A stretch of 64,000 nt of DNA from Chitinophaga sp. CF418 (GCF_900142925.1 NZ_FRCN01000001.1:62001-126000); one strand, 5' to 3'. Positions 51,386 to 60,403 are shown, counted from the first letter of the stretch. Numbers and translations are program-made. The notes: generated by a model not told the origin, from the letters alone.

Positions 51386-52333
51386 ATGACCACTGTTCAA
51401 TTAGAATATATCGTTGCGGTCGACACCTACCGAAGCTTCGTCATTGCAGCCGAAAAATGCTTCGTCACGCAACCTACACTCAGCATGCAGATACAGAAGC
51501 TGGAAGACGAGCTGGGGGTCAAGATCTTCGACAGGAGCAAGTTACCTGTGATCCCAACGGAAATAGGTATAGAGATCATAGCACAATCCCGCATCATTCT
51601 GAAAGAGAACGGGAAAATTAAAGAGATCATTGGAGAGCATAAAAAAGAAGTACAGGGCCACCTGCGGGTAGGTATTATCCCAACACTGGCGCCTTATCTC
51701 CTGCCCCGCATCCTGACGGGTTTCATGAAGAAATACCCAAAAGTGAAACTGGAAATCTGGGAATATCCTACAGAACAGATCATACAGCTACTAAAGCAGG
51801 AACAGCTGGACTGCGGACTGCTGGCGACACCACTGCATAATCCTAACCTGGATGAACAACCAATGTTCTACGAGTCTTTTGTAGTATACGCAGCAAAGAC
51901 CAACAGCCTGTTTGAAAAGAAATATATTAAACCGGAAGATATAGATGTACGTGAAGTATGGTTGCTGAATGAAGGACACTGCATGCGTAACCAGGTATTG
52001 AACATCTGTCGTGATAAATTTACAATGGGCGAATATAAGAACCTGGAATATAACACCGGCAGTGTGGAGACATTGAAAAGAATGGTAGACCTGAACGCAG
52101 GGTATACAATTTTACCGGAACTCTCCCTCCAGGAGATGTCTGCCCGGCAAATGAATATGGTCCGTTATTTCAAGGCGCCGGAGCCGGTAAGAGAGATCAG
52201 CATAGTAACACACCGGTTCTTCATTAAACAGGCCTTAATTGCTGCCTTTAAGAAGGAAATACTGGCACATGTACCGGAGAAGATGAAGATCCAGAAGAAC
52301 AAAAAGGTAGTGGAAATAACAGTGGATAAATAA
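51386..52333 (+). CDS. oxyR: LysR-type peroxide sensor OxyR
   Basis: A 315-residue LysR regulator. Residues 1-60 are the winged helix-turn-helix (SFVIAAEKCFVTQPTLSMQI). The effector domain carries LLNEGHCMRNQVLNICRD with cysteines at exactly 199 and 208, the peroxidatic and resolving positions of E. coli OxyR. The protein should form a disulfide on peroxide exposure and activate defence genes. No catalase or peroxiredoxin gene is adjacent, so targets lie elsewhere. The predicted mRNA is leaderless. Confidence 0.93.
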   Translation: MTTVQLEYIVAVDTYRSFVIAAEKCFVTQPTLSMQIQKLEDELGVKIFDRSKLPVIPTEIGIEIIAQSRIILKENGKIKEIIGEHKKEVQGHLRVGIIPTLAPYLLPRILTGFMKKYPKVKLEIWEYPTEQIIQLLKQEQLDCGLLATPLHNPNLDEQPMFYESFVVYAAKTNSLFEKKYIKPEDIDVREVWLLNEGHCMRNQVLNICRDKFTMGEYKNLEYNTGSVETLKRMVDLNAGYTILPELSLQEMSARQMNMVRYFKAPEPVREISIVTHRFFIKQALIAAFKKEILAHVPEKMKIQKNKKVVEITVDK

Positions 52334-52350
52334 TACATTAGATAAGTTAT

Positions 52351-52391
52351 AAAAGAAAAAGCATCCGTTCATAGCGGATGCTTTTTCTTTT
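52351..52391. terminator. Bidirectional terminator between oxyR and the M48 gene
   Basis: A perfect 17-bp stem (52351-52367 with 52375-52391) around a 7-nt loop. The arms begin AAAAGAAAAAGCATCCG, so both strands have a T-rich exit. Confidence 0.95.
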
Positions 52392-52407
52392 GATATGTAC
52401 TATCAGG

Positions 52408-53214
52408 TTATTTCTTGATAGGCGTATAATATTTCATCGCCTCAGGCATGAGCTTTTGCAGCTCTGATACACGACGCTCATCACTAGGGTGCGTGCTCAC
52501 CAGCTCAGGAGGTTTACTACCGCCACCTGCGGATGCCATACGCTGCCAGAAAGGAATAGCTTCCTGAGGATTATATCCGGCCATCGCCATGAAGATAACA
52601 CCCAGGTGATCCGCTTCCAGCTCGTTCTTACGGGAGTACGCCAGCATACCGAGGTTACCACCTATACCGAAGGATTGCAGGAAGATGTTCTGCGCCTGTG
52701 GATTACGGTTAAGCGCTACGGAACCAGCTACCTGAATACCCTGTGCTACTACCTGCTGACTCATACGCTCGTTACCATGACGGGCAATAGCATGGGCAAT
52801 TTCATGTCCCATTACGCAGGCAAGCGCAGTCTCATTCTGTGTTACAGGCAATAAACCGGTATACACCACTACCTTACCACCTGGCATGCACCAGGCATTC
52901 ACTTCTTTACTATCTACCAGGTTAAATTCCCATTTGTAATTCGCTACCTCGCTGCCCAGTTTATTCTCGGTCATGTAACGGGTAACCGCAGAAGCAATAC
53001 GCTGTCCTACCCTTTTTACCATTTCAGCATCTTTGCTGGTTGTAGCGGCAATCGTTTTATTCTGGGAAAGGAAAGTCTGATATTCCTGCAGCGCCATAGA
53101 TTGCATAGTGCTTTCAGGGATCAGGTTTAACTGGCTGCGGCCAGTGATAGGTACTTTGGCGCATGCAGTGATAAGCGCAAGGCCGGTACCGATAAGAAGA
53201 AGTTTCTTTTGCAT
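52408..53214 (-). CDS. M48 family metallopeptidase lipoprotein
   Basis: A 268-residue lipoprotein with the lipobox ITAC (C18). The zinc motif is HEIAHAIARH (residues 137-146), with the third ligand Glu in KNELEADHLG. VNAWCMPGGKVVVYTGLLPV is the typical upstream strand. It resembles LoiP/YcaL/BepA-type envelope proteases, which act on outer-membrane proteins, but lacks a TPR extension. It faces oxyR across a bidirectional terminator. Confidence 0.9.
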   Translation of the reverse strand: MQKKLLLIGTGLALITACAKVPITGRSQLNLIPESTMQSMALQEYQTFLSQNKTIAATTSKDAEMVKRVGQRIASAVTRYMTENKLGSEVANYKWEFNLVDSKEVNAWCMPGGKVVVYTGLLPVTQNETALACVMGHEIAHAIARHGNERMSQQVVAQGIQVAGSVALNRNPQAQNIFLQSFGIGGNLGMLAYSRKNELEADHLGVIFMAMAGYNPQEAIPFWQRMASAGGGSKPPELVSTHPSDERRVSELQKLMPEAMKYYTPIKK

Positions 53215-53413
53215 CTGACAATTTGTTTTTGACGGATGTTACCCGTCCGAAAAGTGCTACTACAGTTGTTTTAAACTACTTTGATCGTCACCCAATAAAG
53301 CATCTGAACACTCTATGGCGCGACAATCAAAATCCGAGGAAAGTTAAATATTAATATCATTTAGTACAAGAGATATGCCAGAATGGGAACGGCATACCAG
53401 GTAGCAGCGCAGA

Positions 53414-54067
53414 TTATTTTTTGTCCCTCCTGTTTTTAAATAGGGGTACCTTGCTCTCATTACCGTTTATAAGACGGAAGATGTTCTTCTGGTGCGTGAG
53501 TACCACCATCAGTGCAACAGCAATGGCGAAAATGCGATAGAATACTTCAGGCTCATTGAAGATGTAGAGGATAAGGATCGGGAAAGCGATACTGGCGGAA
53601 ATAGAGCTCAGCGATACATACCTGGTCAGTGAAAGGCTCAGCAGGAATACACCTACGCAGCAGATAGCCACTAATGGCTGGATGGCCAGCACCAGGCCGA
53701 ACAAGGTAGCAATACCTTTACCGCCACGGAAATTTGCCCAAATAGGGAAAATGTGGCCTATTACAGCCGCCAGACCCAGACCGATCTGGAAATTCACCAG
53801 CTGTGTGGTTACTTCCTGCAGATGTTCAGGGTTCTGATAGTACCCCACCAGATAAGCCAGACGCACGGCTATTACTCCTTTGAGCATATCCACCAACATC
53901 ACAAAAGAACCCGCCTTTGGACCTAATACACGGAAAGTGTTAGTTGCACCGGCATTACCGCTGCCATACTCCCGTATATCCATTCCAAAAACTCCTTTAC
54001 TTACCCATACCGCAGTAGGCACGGAACCGATCAGATAAGCACAAAATAGTAACAATAATTCTGTCAT
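53414..54067 (-). CDS. plsY: Acyl-phosphate:glycerol-3-phosphate acyltransferase
   Basis: A 217-residue membrane enzyme that acylates glycerol-3-phosphate with acyl-phosphate, the first step of phospholipid synthesis. Hallmarks are LIGSVPTAVWVSK, YGSGNAGATNTFRVLG, a VIGHIFPIWANFRGGKGIAT block and about five to six membrane helices. The C-terminus is short and basic (FRLINGNESKVPLFKNRRDK). The upstream gene prmA is 130 bp away, and no exact -7 box is seen. Confidence 0.94.
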   Translation of the reverse strand: MTELLLLFCAYLIGSVPTAVWVSKGVFGMDIREYGSGNAGATNTFRVLGPKAGSFVMLVDMLKGVIAVRLAYLVGYYQNPEHLQEVTTQLVNFQIGLGLAAVIGHIFPIWANFRGGKGIATLFGLVLAIQPLVAICCVGVFLLSLSLTRYVSLSSISASIAFPILILYIFNEPEVFYRIFAIAVALMVVLTHQKNIFRLINGNESKVPLFKNRRDKK

Positions 54068-54197
54068 ACAACAAGTTAGGTTTTGCTAAGATAGTAAATT
54101 CGTTCGTTAAAATTAAGAAAACATTAAGATTTTCATTAACACAAAAATTGTATAATTCTCAGAGTAATATTAACTAAATTATCTAGAGCGGTCGCAG

Positions 54198-55019
54198 CTA
54201 TCTTGCTAATAATTTCATAGCCAGCCAATTATCCCTCTCCAGTTGGGTTTCCAGCACCAGCGCATTCCTTCTGGCTGCTTCCAGGATCGCAGTCTCATCC
54301 TCTTTTAAAATTCCGCTCAGCAGTAAAATACCATCCCTGACGAGTATACGGCGCATATCTTCCATAAATTCAAGCAGAATATTACGGTTGATATTGGCCA
54401 GCACCACATTATAACTGTTCCGGATACTCTTCAGGCTGTCTGCCTGCCATACTTTTACAGCCTGCGCATTGTTATTGGCAATATTTTCCTTCGTATTTTC
54501 TACTGACCATGTGTCAATATCAATCGCATCTACGACGGCGGCTCCCATCTTATAAGCCAGAATGGCCAGTATACCCGTACCAGTGCCAAAGTCGAACACA
54601 TTCTTTCCCACGAAATCAATTCCTTCCATTAGCTTGATAACAGAATAAGTGGTAGCATGATGCCCAGTTCCAAATGACATTTTTGGGGTAATCACTATCT
54701 CATGCTGTGGCGGAGGAACAAAAGGGGGATGAAAAGAAGCCCTGATGCCACAGAAATTATCTACAAGTACAGGTTGAAAGTTACTTTCCCATACCGCATT
54801 CCAGTTAGTCTGTTCAATACGTTCCTGCGTATACGTCATACCAAAACCAGCCGTCAGTTCATTCGTTTCTTCTTCATTAAAATCCTCTTCAGGAATGTAA
54901 GCAACGAGAATATTACCGGGTTGTTCTTCAAACCCCTCAAAACCTTTTTCTGACAACACTGCTACCAAAATGTCTTTTGTATCATCGGTACAGGTCAGGG
55001 TAATTGCTATATGTGCCAT
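54198..55019 (-). CDS. prmA: Ribosomal protein L11 methyltransferase
   Basis: A 273-residue enzyme that methylates ribosomal protein L11. The N-terminal substrate-binding domain covers residues about 1-95. The SAM domain has MSFGTGHHATTYSVIKLM, VFDFGTGTGILAILAYKMGA and IDIDTWSVENTKENI, and the NxxL-type motif is VVLANINRNILLEF. The -7 box lies 5 nt before the start codon, so the mRNA may lack a leader. Confidence 0.93.
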   Translation of the reverse strand: MAHIAITLTCTDDTKDILVAVLSEKGFEGFEEQPGNILVAYIPEEDFNEEETNELTAGFGMTYTQERIEQTNWNAVWESNFQPVLVDNFCGIRASFHPPFVPPPQHEIVITPKMSFGTGHHATTYSVIKLMEGIDFVGKNVFDFGTGTGILAILAYKMGAAVVDAIDIDTWSVENTKENIANNNAQAVKVWQADSLKSIRNSYNVVLANINRNILLEFMEDMRRILVRDGILLLSGILKEDETAILEAARRNALVLETQLERDNWLAMKLLAR

Positions 55020-55024
55020 AGTGA

Positions 55025-55032
55025 CAAAGATA
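55025..55032 (-). promoter_or_regulatory. -7 box, prmA (leaderless geometry)
   Basis: TATCTTTG on the minus strand, an exact match, 5 nt from the start codon at 55019. Confidence 0.55.
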
Positions 55033-55144
55033 TAGAAACTAAATGCATGATATATAACGCGTACGTGTGAGACCTGCGCCCATACCTGTTATTGTAATGT
55101 TAATAACTAATGTGGCAACTGATAAATGCATAAAGTTATTTTAT

Positions 55145-55152
55145 TATATTTG
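55145..55152 (+). promoter_or_regulatory. -7 box, 195-residue secreted protein gene
   Basis: TATATTTG, an exact match 28 nt before the ATG at 55181. Confidence 0.5.
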
Positions 55153-55180
55153 CAATATCTTTAATTGAAAACCATATTTT

Positions 55181-55768
55181 ATGAGAACCTTGTTTTTAGC
55201 AGCGACTATGCTGGTAACAACCCTTGCCAGTCATGCCCAGGAGATCGTCAAATTGTACCCGGACGATACCATGAAAGATTCAATCATCTATAAGAATGGC
55301 ACCAGCATCCTGGTTATCAATCGTGTAGACCTGGTAAACTACATGAAAGGAATGGACACCGTATTACAGAAAACCTGTTATAGTGATAACAGAGCTTTCC
55401 ATAACGTACAGTTCAGCCACCTGACGGCACAGGAAATTGAATCTCACTTCACCTCTGCACTTGCTTTTCTTGGCGATTCCACACACACTAACCTGGAATA
55501 CAGCACAGACAAATTTGTACAGTTCTGGACAGAAGATGAAAACATCCTCCTCCCCTATATAGAGGATATGTTATCCGGTTTGCTGACAGATGGAAGGATC
55601 AAAGTGATCGATAAAAGCACTCAAAAATCTGTACCACAATACACTATTTTCTGGGAAGATATCGCGGGTCAGCCGTTCAAGATCTATAAATTGCCTTCCG
55701 GTAAGATCATCTTCAAAGAAAGCAATCATTACATAGAGCAGTTCGCAGGAAGCGGCGCTGCCAGATAA
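55181..55768 (+). CDS. Secreted protein of unknown function
   Basis: A 195-residue protein that I cannot place in a family. Residues 1-20 are a signal peptide (MRTLFLAATMLVTTLASHAQ). The remainder mixes strands and helices: NGTSILVINRVDLVNYMKGM, YSTDKFVQFWTEDENILL, and a beta-hairpin-like end at GQPFKIYKLPSGKIIFKES. A single cysteine (TCYSDN) is present. It is a single-gene unit between its own -7 box and a very strong terminator, facing the NIPSNAP gene. Confidence 0.7.
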   Translation: MRTLFLAATMLVTTLASHAQEIVKLYPDDTMKDSIIYKNGTSILVINRVDLVNYMKGMDTVLQKTCYSDNRAFHNVQFSHLTAQEIESHFTSALAFLGDSTHTNLEYSTDKFVQFWTEDENILLPYIEDMLSGLLTDGRIKVIDKSTQKSVPQYTIFWEDIAGQPFKIYKLPSGKIIFKESNHYIEQFAGSGAAR

Positions 55769-55810
55769 AATCACATAGTAAATTCATCAACGGATAGATA
55801 GTCGATAGTC

Positions 55811-55849
55811 AACATAAAAGGCCAGCGCAATGCGCTGGCCTTTTATGTT
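55811..55849. terminator. Bidirectional terminator, 39-bp near-perfect palindrome
   Basis: 19-bp perfect arms at 55811-55829 and 55831-55849 around a single central A. The arm ends AAAAGGCCAGCGCA, giving T-runs in both directions. It serves the two convergent genes. Confidence 0.95.
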
Positions 55850-55868
55850 ATCATTACAGCTTCGCAGC

Positions 55869-56702
55869 TTATATCTCTGAATATTCAGCCGGTTGCAGGA
55901 ATATAATCTCCGCTTTAGACACATTGTGACTATACTCCGGCTTTGCCAGCAGGGTTTTCCATTGTGCATCACTACTGAATGCTTTCCAGTGTTCATCACG
56001 GGAAGCACGGTTATCAAAAGTCGTCATGTACATAAGATTCGGCATGTGGCTGCCACTCAATACTTCAGCATAGAACACTGCATTGAAATCCAATCTTTTG
56101 AAGATACTGATCTCATCTCCCTTGTTGAACATATCTACCTTATTGCGGTATAGTTTATCTGTCGGGCTTTCATAACTGCGTAATTCGTATATACGTTCAC
56201 TTTTAGGTCCTTTTAAACCTGGCAGTTCCATTTTAGTCATACCGGGAAATGCTTGAAGAATAATGGTTTCCTGGCGTGTATACGTTGGCTTGTCCCATGC
56301 AGCGTCAATGAAATCTTTTGCTGCATTCTGATAAGCAGTGTTCTGTAATAATGCTCCTGGCAATTGTAATAACTGTTCAGGTGAATTGCCGGGTATAAAA
56401 ACATACACTCTGCGGTCTGCAGTGGTATCATTACCGACAGGTTTAAATACACCGACATGCGCAGCCCCGGCTTTGTGTAAAGCAGGTATCAGCGCATCCT
56501 TCAGATAGTTGTCCATACGCGTTTCCTGTTCAGCATCTTTCAGATGATAGATCAGGATACTATAAAATTCTTTCTTCTGAGGAGCATGATGGGCCGCTTG
56601 CAACAGACATGGCAGGAGGAACAGGATCATTCCCAATGCAAGACCTTGATATACGTTTAACGAAATGCGTTTTGTTTTCACAGATGTGGAAGTTTTAGTC
56701 AT
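55869..56702 (-). CDS. NIPSNAP family protein with two ferredoxin-like domains
   Basis: A 277-residue protein with a basic N-terminus and a hydrophobic signal or anchor at residues about 19-36. Two NIPSNAP/dimeric alpha-beta-barrel domains follow at about 42-150 and 165-275. The second is clearest (RIYELRSYESPTDKLYRNKV, FYAEVLSGSHMPNLMYMTTF, NRASRDEHWKAFSSDAQWKT). The molecular role of bacterial NIPSNAP proteins is not settled. It probably acts in the envelope. It follows pnp by about 157 bp. Confidence 0.85.
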   Translation of the reverse strand: MTKTSTSVKTKRISLNVYQGLALGMILFLLPCLLQAAHHAPQKKEFYSILIYHLKDAEQETRMDNYLKDALIPALHKAGAAHVGVFKPVGNDTTADRRVYVFIPGNSPEQLLQLPGALLQNTAYQNAAKDFIDAAWDKPTYTRQETIILQAFPGMTKMELPGLKGPKSERIYELRSYESPTDKLYRNKVDMFNKGDEISIFKRLDFNAVFYAEVLSGSHMPNLMYMTTFDNRASRDEHWKAFSSDAQWKTLLAKPEYSHNVSKAEIIFLQPAEYSEI

Positions 56703-56790
56703 GAAATATACTATGAATTATCCGGCAGTAAGATACAATTTATAAGAACGGTCGGCCTCCGCAGTCCCTTTCTCATAAATAAAATAGCCC

Positions 56791-56827
56791 TGAAATAAAA
56801 CAGCCGCCCTGTAGTACAGGACGGCTG
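56791..56827 (-). terminator. Terminator after pnp
   Basis: CAGCCG-C-CCTGT (56801-56812) pairs with ACAGG-A-CGGCTG (56816-56827) around a 3-nt loop with one mismatch. On the minus strand TTTTATTTCA follows. Confidence 0.85.
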
Positions 56828-56859
56828 CTGAGTATATTGATCTGAATGATCTTTCTGAA

Positions 56860-59229
56860 TTATGATTCTTCATCAAACATAGGCTCCTGCGGCTGATCAG
56901 GCGGAGGTGTAGGACGGCCACGCTCTCCTCCTCTGTCACCACCATCACGAGGGCCACGACGGTCTCCGCGATCTCCACCACGGTCGCCACGGAAATCACC
57001 ACGTCCGCCACGATCACCTCTGTCACCACGGCCACCACGGTCTCCTCTGTCACCGCGATCTCCACGATCACCTCTGTCGCCTCGCTCGCCACCTTCTGGT
57101 CTTTCTACATAACCTTCTGGCTTTGGCATCAGTACCCGGCGGCTCAGTTTGAACTTACCAGTCTTAGGATCTGTACCTACCAGTTTCACTTTCACCTTTT
57201 CACCTTCAGACAGTACACCGTCCATAGTTTCCAGGCGTTTCCATGAAACTTCGGAGATATGCAACAGTCCCTGTTTACCAGGCAGGAATTCTACGAATGC
57301 ACCGTAAGGCATTACTGACTTAACGGTTGACTCATATACTTCGCCGATCTCAGGAACAGCAACGATACCTTTTATCCATTCGAGAGCCTTCATCAGGCCT
57401 TCTTTCTGTGCAGAGAAGATACTTACTTCACCGGTTTCACCAACTTCTTCGATGTTGATGTTTGTACCGGTTTCACGTTGGATCTCCTGTATCACTTTAC
57501 CACCAGGTCCGATCACAGCACCGATGAATTCGCGGTCGATGATCAGTTTCTCCATACGTGGTGCATGTGGTTTTGGTTCAGGACGTGGAGCTTCCATACA
57601 TGCATACATTGCATCAATGATATGCAGACGGCCTTTACGTGCCTGTTCCAGCGCTTTACGCATTACGTCCATGCTCAGGCCATCTACTTTGATATCCATC
57701 TGGATACCGCAGATACCATCGCGTGTACCGGTTACTTTAAAGTCCATATCACCCAGGTGGTCTTCATCTCCGAGGATGTCTGTGAGCACTGCCCACTTTC
57801 CGTCAGAAGCACGGGAGATCAATCCCATTGCCACACCGGAAACATGTTTAGGAAGAGGCACACCTGCATCCATCAGCGCCAGCGAACCGGCACATACGGT
57901 AGCCATAGAAGAGGAACCGTTGGATTCGAGGATATCGGATACTACACGCACAGTATAAGCGTATTCGCTGCCTGGCATCATCTGCCGCAGGGAGCGCATC
58001 GCCAGGTTACCATGACCTACTTCACGACGGCCGGGGCCACGCATAGGTTTCACTTCACCTGTAGAGAATGGAGGGAAGTTATAGTGCAGTATGAACTTTG
58101 AATATTTTGATGTAGCAGCGCTTTCGATCAGCAATTCGTCATCCGGAGTACCCAGGGTCACAGTAGTGAGGGACTGGGTTTCACCACGGGTGAACAGGGC
58201 AGAACCGTGCGGAGAAGGCAGGATATCCACTTCCATATTCAGCGGACGTACCTGATCCAGGCTACGGCCATCCAGACGAACGGATTCATCCAGGATCATG
58301 TTACGGATCACTTCCTTCTCGAGGTCGTGGAAGTATTTACCTACCAGTGGAGCATCCTCTTCGGGCAGCTCTCCCAGGGATTCTACCAGCTCTTCACTGA
58401 TCTTGTCGAATGCATCGCCACGGTCGTGTTTCGCAGAAGCAGATTTTGCTACAGCGAGGATACGCTCTTTTGCAAATGCGGCTACTTTCGCTTTCAGTTC
58501 CTCATTTGCATAAGGCAGTTCAAATACACGTTTGCCGGTAACACCAGCTTTATCGCGTAATTCCTCCTGTGCTTTTACCTGTGCTTTGATAGCAGTATGG
58601 GCAAATTCGATTGCCTTGATGATATCTTCCTCGCTGCACTCCTTGCTCTCACCTTCCACCATCATGATGTTCTTGTCAGTAGCACCGATGATGAAGTCCA
58701 TGTCAGCTTTCTCCAGCGGAGTGCGGTTTGGATTTATAACTAGTTGTCCTTCAATGCGGGACACTCTTACTTCGGAAATAATCTCCTGGATGGGCACGTC
58801 AGAAACGGCCAGTGCTGCAGAAGCGGCCAGACAAGCCAGTGCATCCGGCATCACTTCAGGATCTGAAGAGATGAGGGTCACCAGTACCTGTACTTCGCAG
58901 AAATAATCATCCGGGAAAAGGGGGCGCAAAGCGCGGTCGATCAAACGTGAAATTAAAACTTCATAGTCAGACAGCTTTCCTTCACGCTTAAAGAAGGAAC
59001 CTGGGATACGGCCTGCAGAAGCAAATTTTTCCTGATAATCAACTGTAAGGGGGAAGAAAGATTGTCCGGGTTTTGGAGTTTTTGCTGCAACGACGGTAGC
59101 CAACAGGATACAATTGCCCAGACGAACCGTCACTGCACCATCTGCCTGGCGGGCTAACTTGCCAGTTTCAATGGTCACGATCCGGCCATCTCCTATATCG
59201 AAATTAACTGAGATAGGTGTCAGATTCAT
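56860..59229 (-). CDS. pnp: Polynucleotide phosphorylase with Arg-Gly-Asp-rich tail
   Basis: A 789-residue 3'-5' phosphorolytic exoribonuclease. Two RNase PH domains (about 10-145 and 320-530) flank a helical domain. KH (about 555-612, IGAVIGPGGKVIQEIQRETG) and S1 (about 625-695, VKSVMPYGAFVEFLPGKQGL) follow. FFKREGKLSDYEVLISRLID and PMRGPGRREVGHGNLAMRSL are core blocks. Residues about 712-775 are a low-complexity tail of RGD, RGG and GDR units, then a Pro-rich acidic end. The tail could bind RNA like RGG boxes. It follows rpsO by 86 bp with a terminator between them. Confidence 0.95.
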   Translation of the reverse strand: MNLTPISVNFDIGDGRIVTIETGKLARQADGAVTVRLGNCILLATVVAAKTPKPGQSFFPLTVDYQEKFASAGRIPGSFFKREGKLSDYEVLISRLIDRALRPLFPDDYFCEVQVLVTLISSDPEVMPDALACLAASAALAVSDVPIQEIISEVRVSRIEGQLVINPNRTPLEKADMDFIIGATDKNIMMVEGESKECSEEDIIKAIEFAHTAIKAQVKAQEELRDKAGVTGKRVFELPYANEELKAKVAAFAKERILAVAKSASAKHDRGDAFDKISEELVESLGELPEEDAPLVGKYFHDLEKEVIRNMILDESVRLDGRSLDQVRPLNMEVDILPSPHGSALFTRGETQSLTTVTLGTPDDELLIESAATSKYSKFILHYNFPPFSTGEVKPMRGPGRREVGHGNLAMRSLRQMMPGSEYAYTVRVVSDILESNGSSSMATVCAGSLALMDAGVPLPKHVSGVAMGLISRASDGKWAVLTDILGDEDHLGDMDFKVTGTRDGICGIQMDIKVDGLSMDVMRKALEQARKGRLHIIDAMYACMEAPRPEPKPHAPRMEKLIIDREFIGAVIGPGGKVIQEIQRETGTNINIEEVGETGEVSIFSAQKEGLMKALEWIKGIVAVPEIGEVYESTVKSVMPYGAFVEFLPGKQGLLHISEVSWKRLETMDGVLSEGEKVKVKLVGTDPKTGKFKLSRRVLMPKPEGYVERPEGGERGDRGDRGDRGDRGDRGGRGDRGDRGGRGDFRGDRGGDRGDRRGPRDGGDRGGERGRPTPPPDQPQEPMFDEES

Positions 59230-59258
59230 AAAAATGAGAAGATTAAAATGGTATACCT

Positions 59259-59296
59259 AAAAAAAAACTATTCCCAACCTTATAAGTTGGGAATAG
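59259..59296 (-). terminator. Terminator between rpsO and pnp
   Basis: CTATTCCCAAC (59268-59278) and GTTGGGAATAG (59286-59296) are perfect 11-bp arms with a 7-nt loop. On the minus strand nine T residues follow (59259-59267). It lies just upstream of pnp and may let PNPase reach rpsO mRNA 3' ends, or act as an attenuator. Confidence 0.9.
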
Positions 59297-59315
59297 CGCT
59301 ATAAAAAAGTTCTTA

Positions 59316-59588
59316 TTATTTTCTGAGACCTAATTTCTCAAGCAGGGCGCGGTAGCCTGTGAGGTTAGTTTTAGAAAGGTAGGAAAGCAAACGCTTTCTC
59401 TGGCCTACCATCTTCATCAAACCACGGTGTGTAGAAAAGTCCTTTTTGTTTTCTTTCAGGTGACTGGAAATGCTGTTGATACGCTCAGTCAGCAGTGCTA
59501 TTTGCGCTTCCACAGAGCCGGTATTTTTTTCGCTTCCACCAAATTCTTTAAAAATATTGGCTTTCTTTTCAACAGTTAAGTAAGACAT
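59316..59588 (-). CDS. rpsO: 30S ribosomal protein S15
   Basis: A 90-residue protein of the usual length. It binds 16S rRNA early in small-subunit assembly. The four-helix pattern is clear: YLTVEKKANIFKEFGGSEKN, TGSVEAQIALLTERINSISS, HLKENKKDFSTHRGLMKMVG and QRKRLLSYLSKTNLTGYRAL. The rpsO-pnp order is conserved in many bacteria. Its -7 box is at 59642 and the leader is about 50 nt, where S15 may regulate its own translation. Confidence 0.97.
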   Translation of the reverse strand: MSYLTVEKKANIFKEFGGSEKNTGSVEAQIALLTERINSISSHLKENKKDFSTHRGLMKMVGQRKRLLSYLSKTNLTGYRALLEKLGLRK

Positions 59589-59641
59589 CTTGAATTAAAT
59601 AATAAAATGATAAAGTTTATTTAGTCGCTATTTTTCCGGGG

Positions 59642-59649
59642 CAAAGGTA
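59642..59649 (-). promoter_or_regulatory. -7 box, rpsO
   Basis: TACCTTTG on the minus strand, an exact match 53 nt upstream of the start codon. Confidence 0.5.
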
Positions 59650-59685
59650 AATCAAATATTGTGAATTAACAATTTCACATAAATT

Positions 59686-60378
59686 TTACACAAAAGTCAC
59701 GCTGGCGTGATCTGTTACCTTGCCATTTTCAGTCCTTAGCACCCTGGATGGGAATTTCTGTAATAATATATAATCGTGTGTAGCCATTACCACTGCGGCG
59801 CCCTCTTCCCGGCTGATCCTGAACAACAACTGCATGATACCGTCAGAGGTTTCAGGGTCCAGGTTACCGGTAGGCTCATCCGCCAGGATCAGTTTTGGGG
59901 AGTTCAGCATTGCCCGGGCAATATCCACACGCTGCTGCTCACCGCCACTCAGCTCATAGGGCATCTTGAACCCCTTGGTATTCAATCCCACTTTCTCCAA
60001 AACATCTTTGATCTTCTCGTCCATCTTCTTATTGTCCGTCCAGCCCGTCGCCTTCAGGGCAAATTTCAGGTTGTCATATACCGTCCTGTCCGTCAGCAGC
60101 TGAAAATCCTGGAATACTACCCCCAGGTTACGGCGCAGGTAAGGCACCTTCTTCCAGTCCATCTTCTTCAGATCAAATCCTACCACCTGACCGGCTCCTT
60201 CCTTCAGCCGCAGATCCCCGTAAAGGGTCTTCAGCAGGCTGGATTTACCGGTCCCGGTCCTGCCAATCAGGTATACAAATTCTCCTTTGTTCACCGTAAT
60301 ATTCACGTCAGCAAGGATCAGGGAAGTCCCCTGGTAGATATTCACATTGGATAATTGTATAATCGGTTGTTCTGTCAT
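59686..60378 (-). CDS. ftsE: ABC transporter ATPase FtsE, cell division
   Basis: A 230-residue ATPase with Walker A GRTGTGKSSLLK (about 38-49), the Q-loop VVFQDFQLL, signature LSGGEQQRVDIARAML and Walker B LILADEPTGNLD. VYDNLKFALKATGW fits FtsE. With the membrane protein FtsX it controls septal peptidoglycan hydrolases. FtsX is not adjacent here, so assignment to FtsE rather than a LolD-like ATPase rests on sequence pattern. Its -7 box lies at 60404. Confidence 0.87.
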   Translation of the reverse strand: MTEQPIIQLSNVNIYQGTSLILADVNITVNKGEFVYLIGRTGTGKSSLLKTLYGDLRLKEGAGQVVGFDLKKMDWKKVPYLRRNLGVVFQDFQLLTDRTVYDNLKFALKATGWTDNKKMDEKIKDVLEKVGLNTKGFKMPYELSGGEQQRVDIARAMLNSPKLILADEPTGNLDPETSDGIMQLLFRISREEGAAVVMATHDYILLQKFPSRVLRTENGKVTDHASVTFV

Positions 60379-60403
60379 TTCTGCCGTATGGGTTTAATAA
60401 TAA

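Noticed and set aside
57478-58101. Long antisense frame (207 codons) inside pnp
   Set aside because: It mirrors codon structure of pnp, which is unmistakable on the other strand; Cys/His-rich shadow composition.
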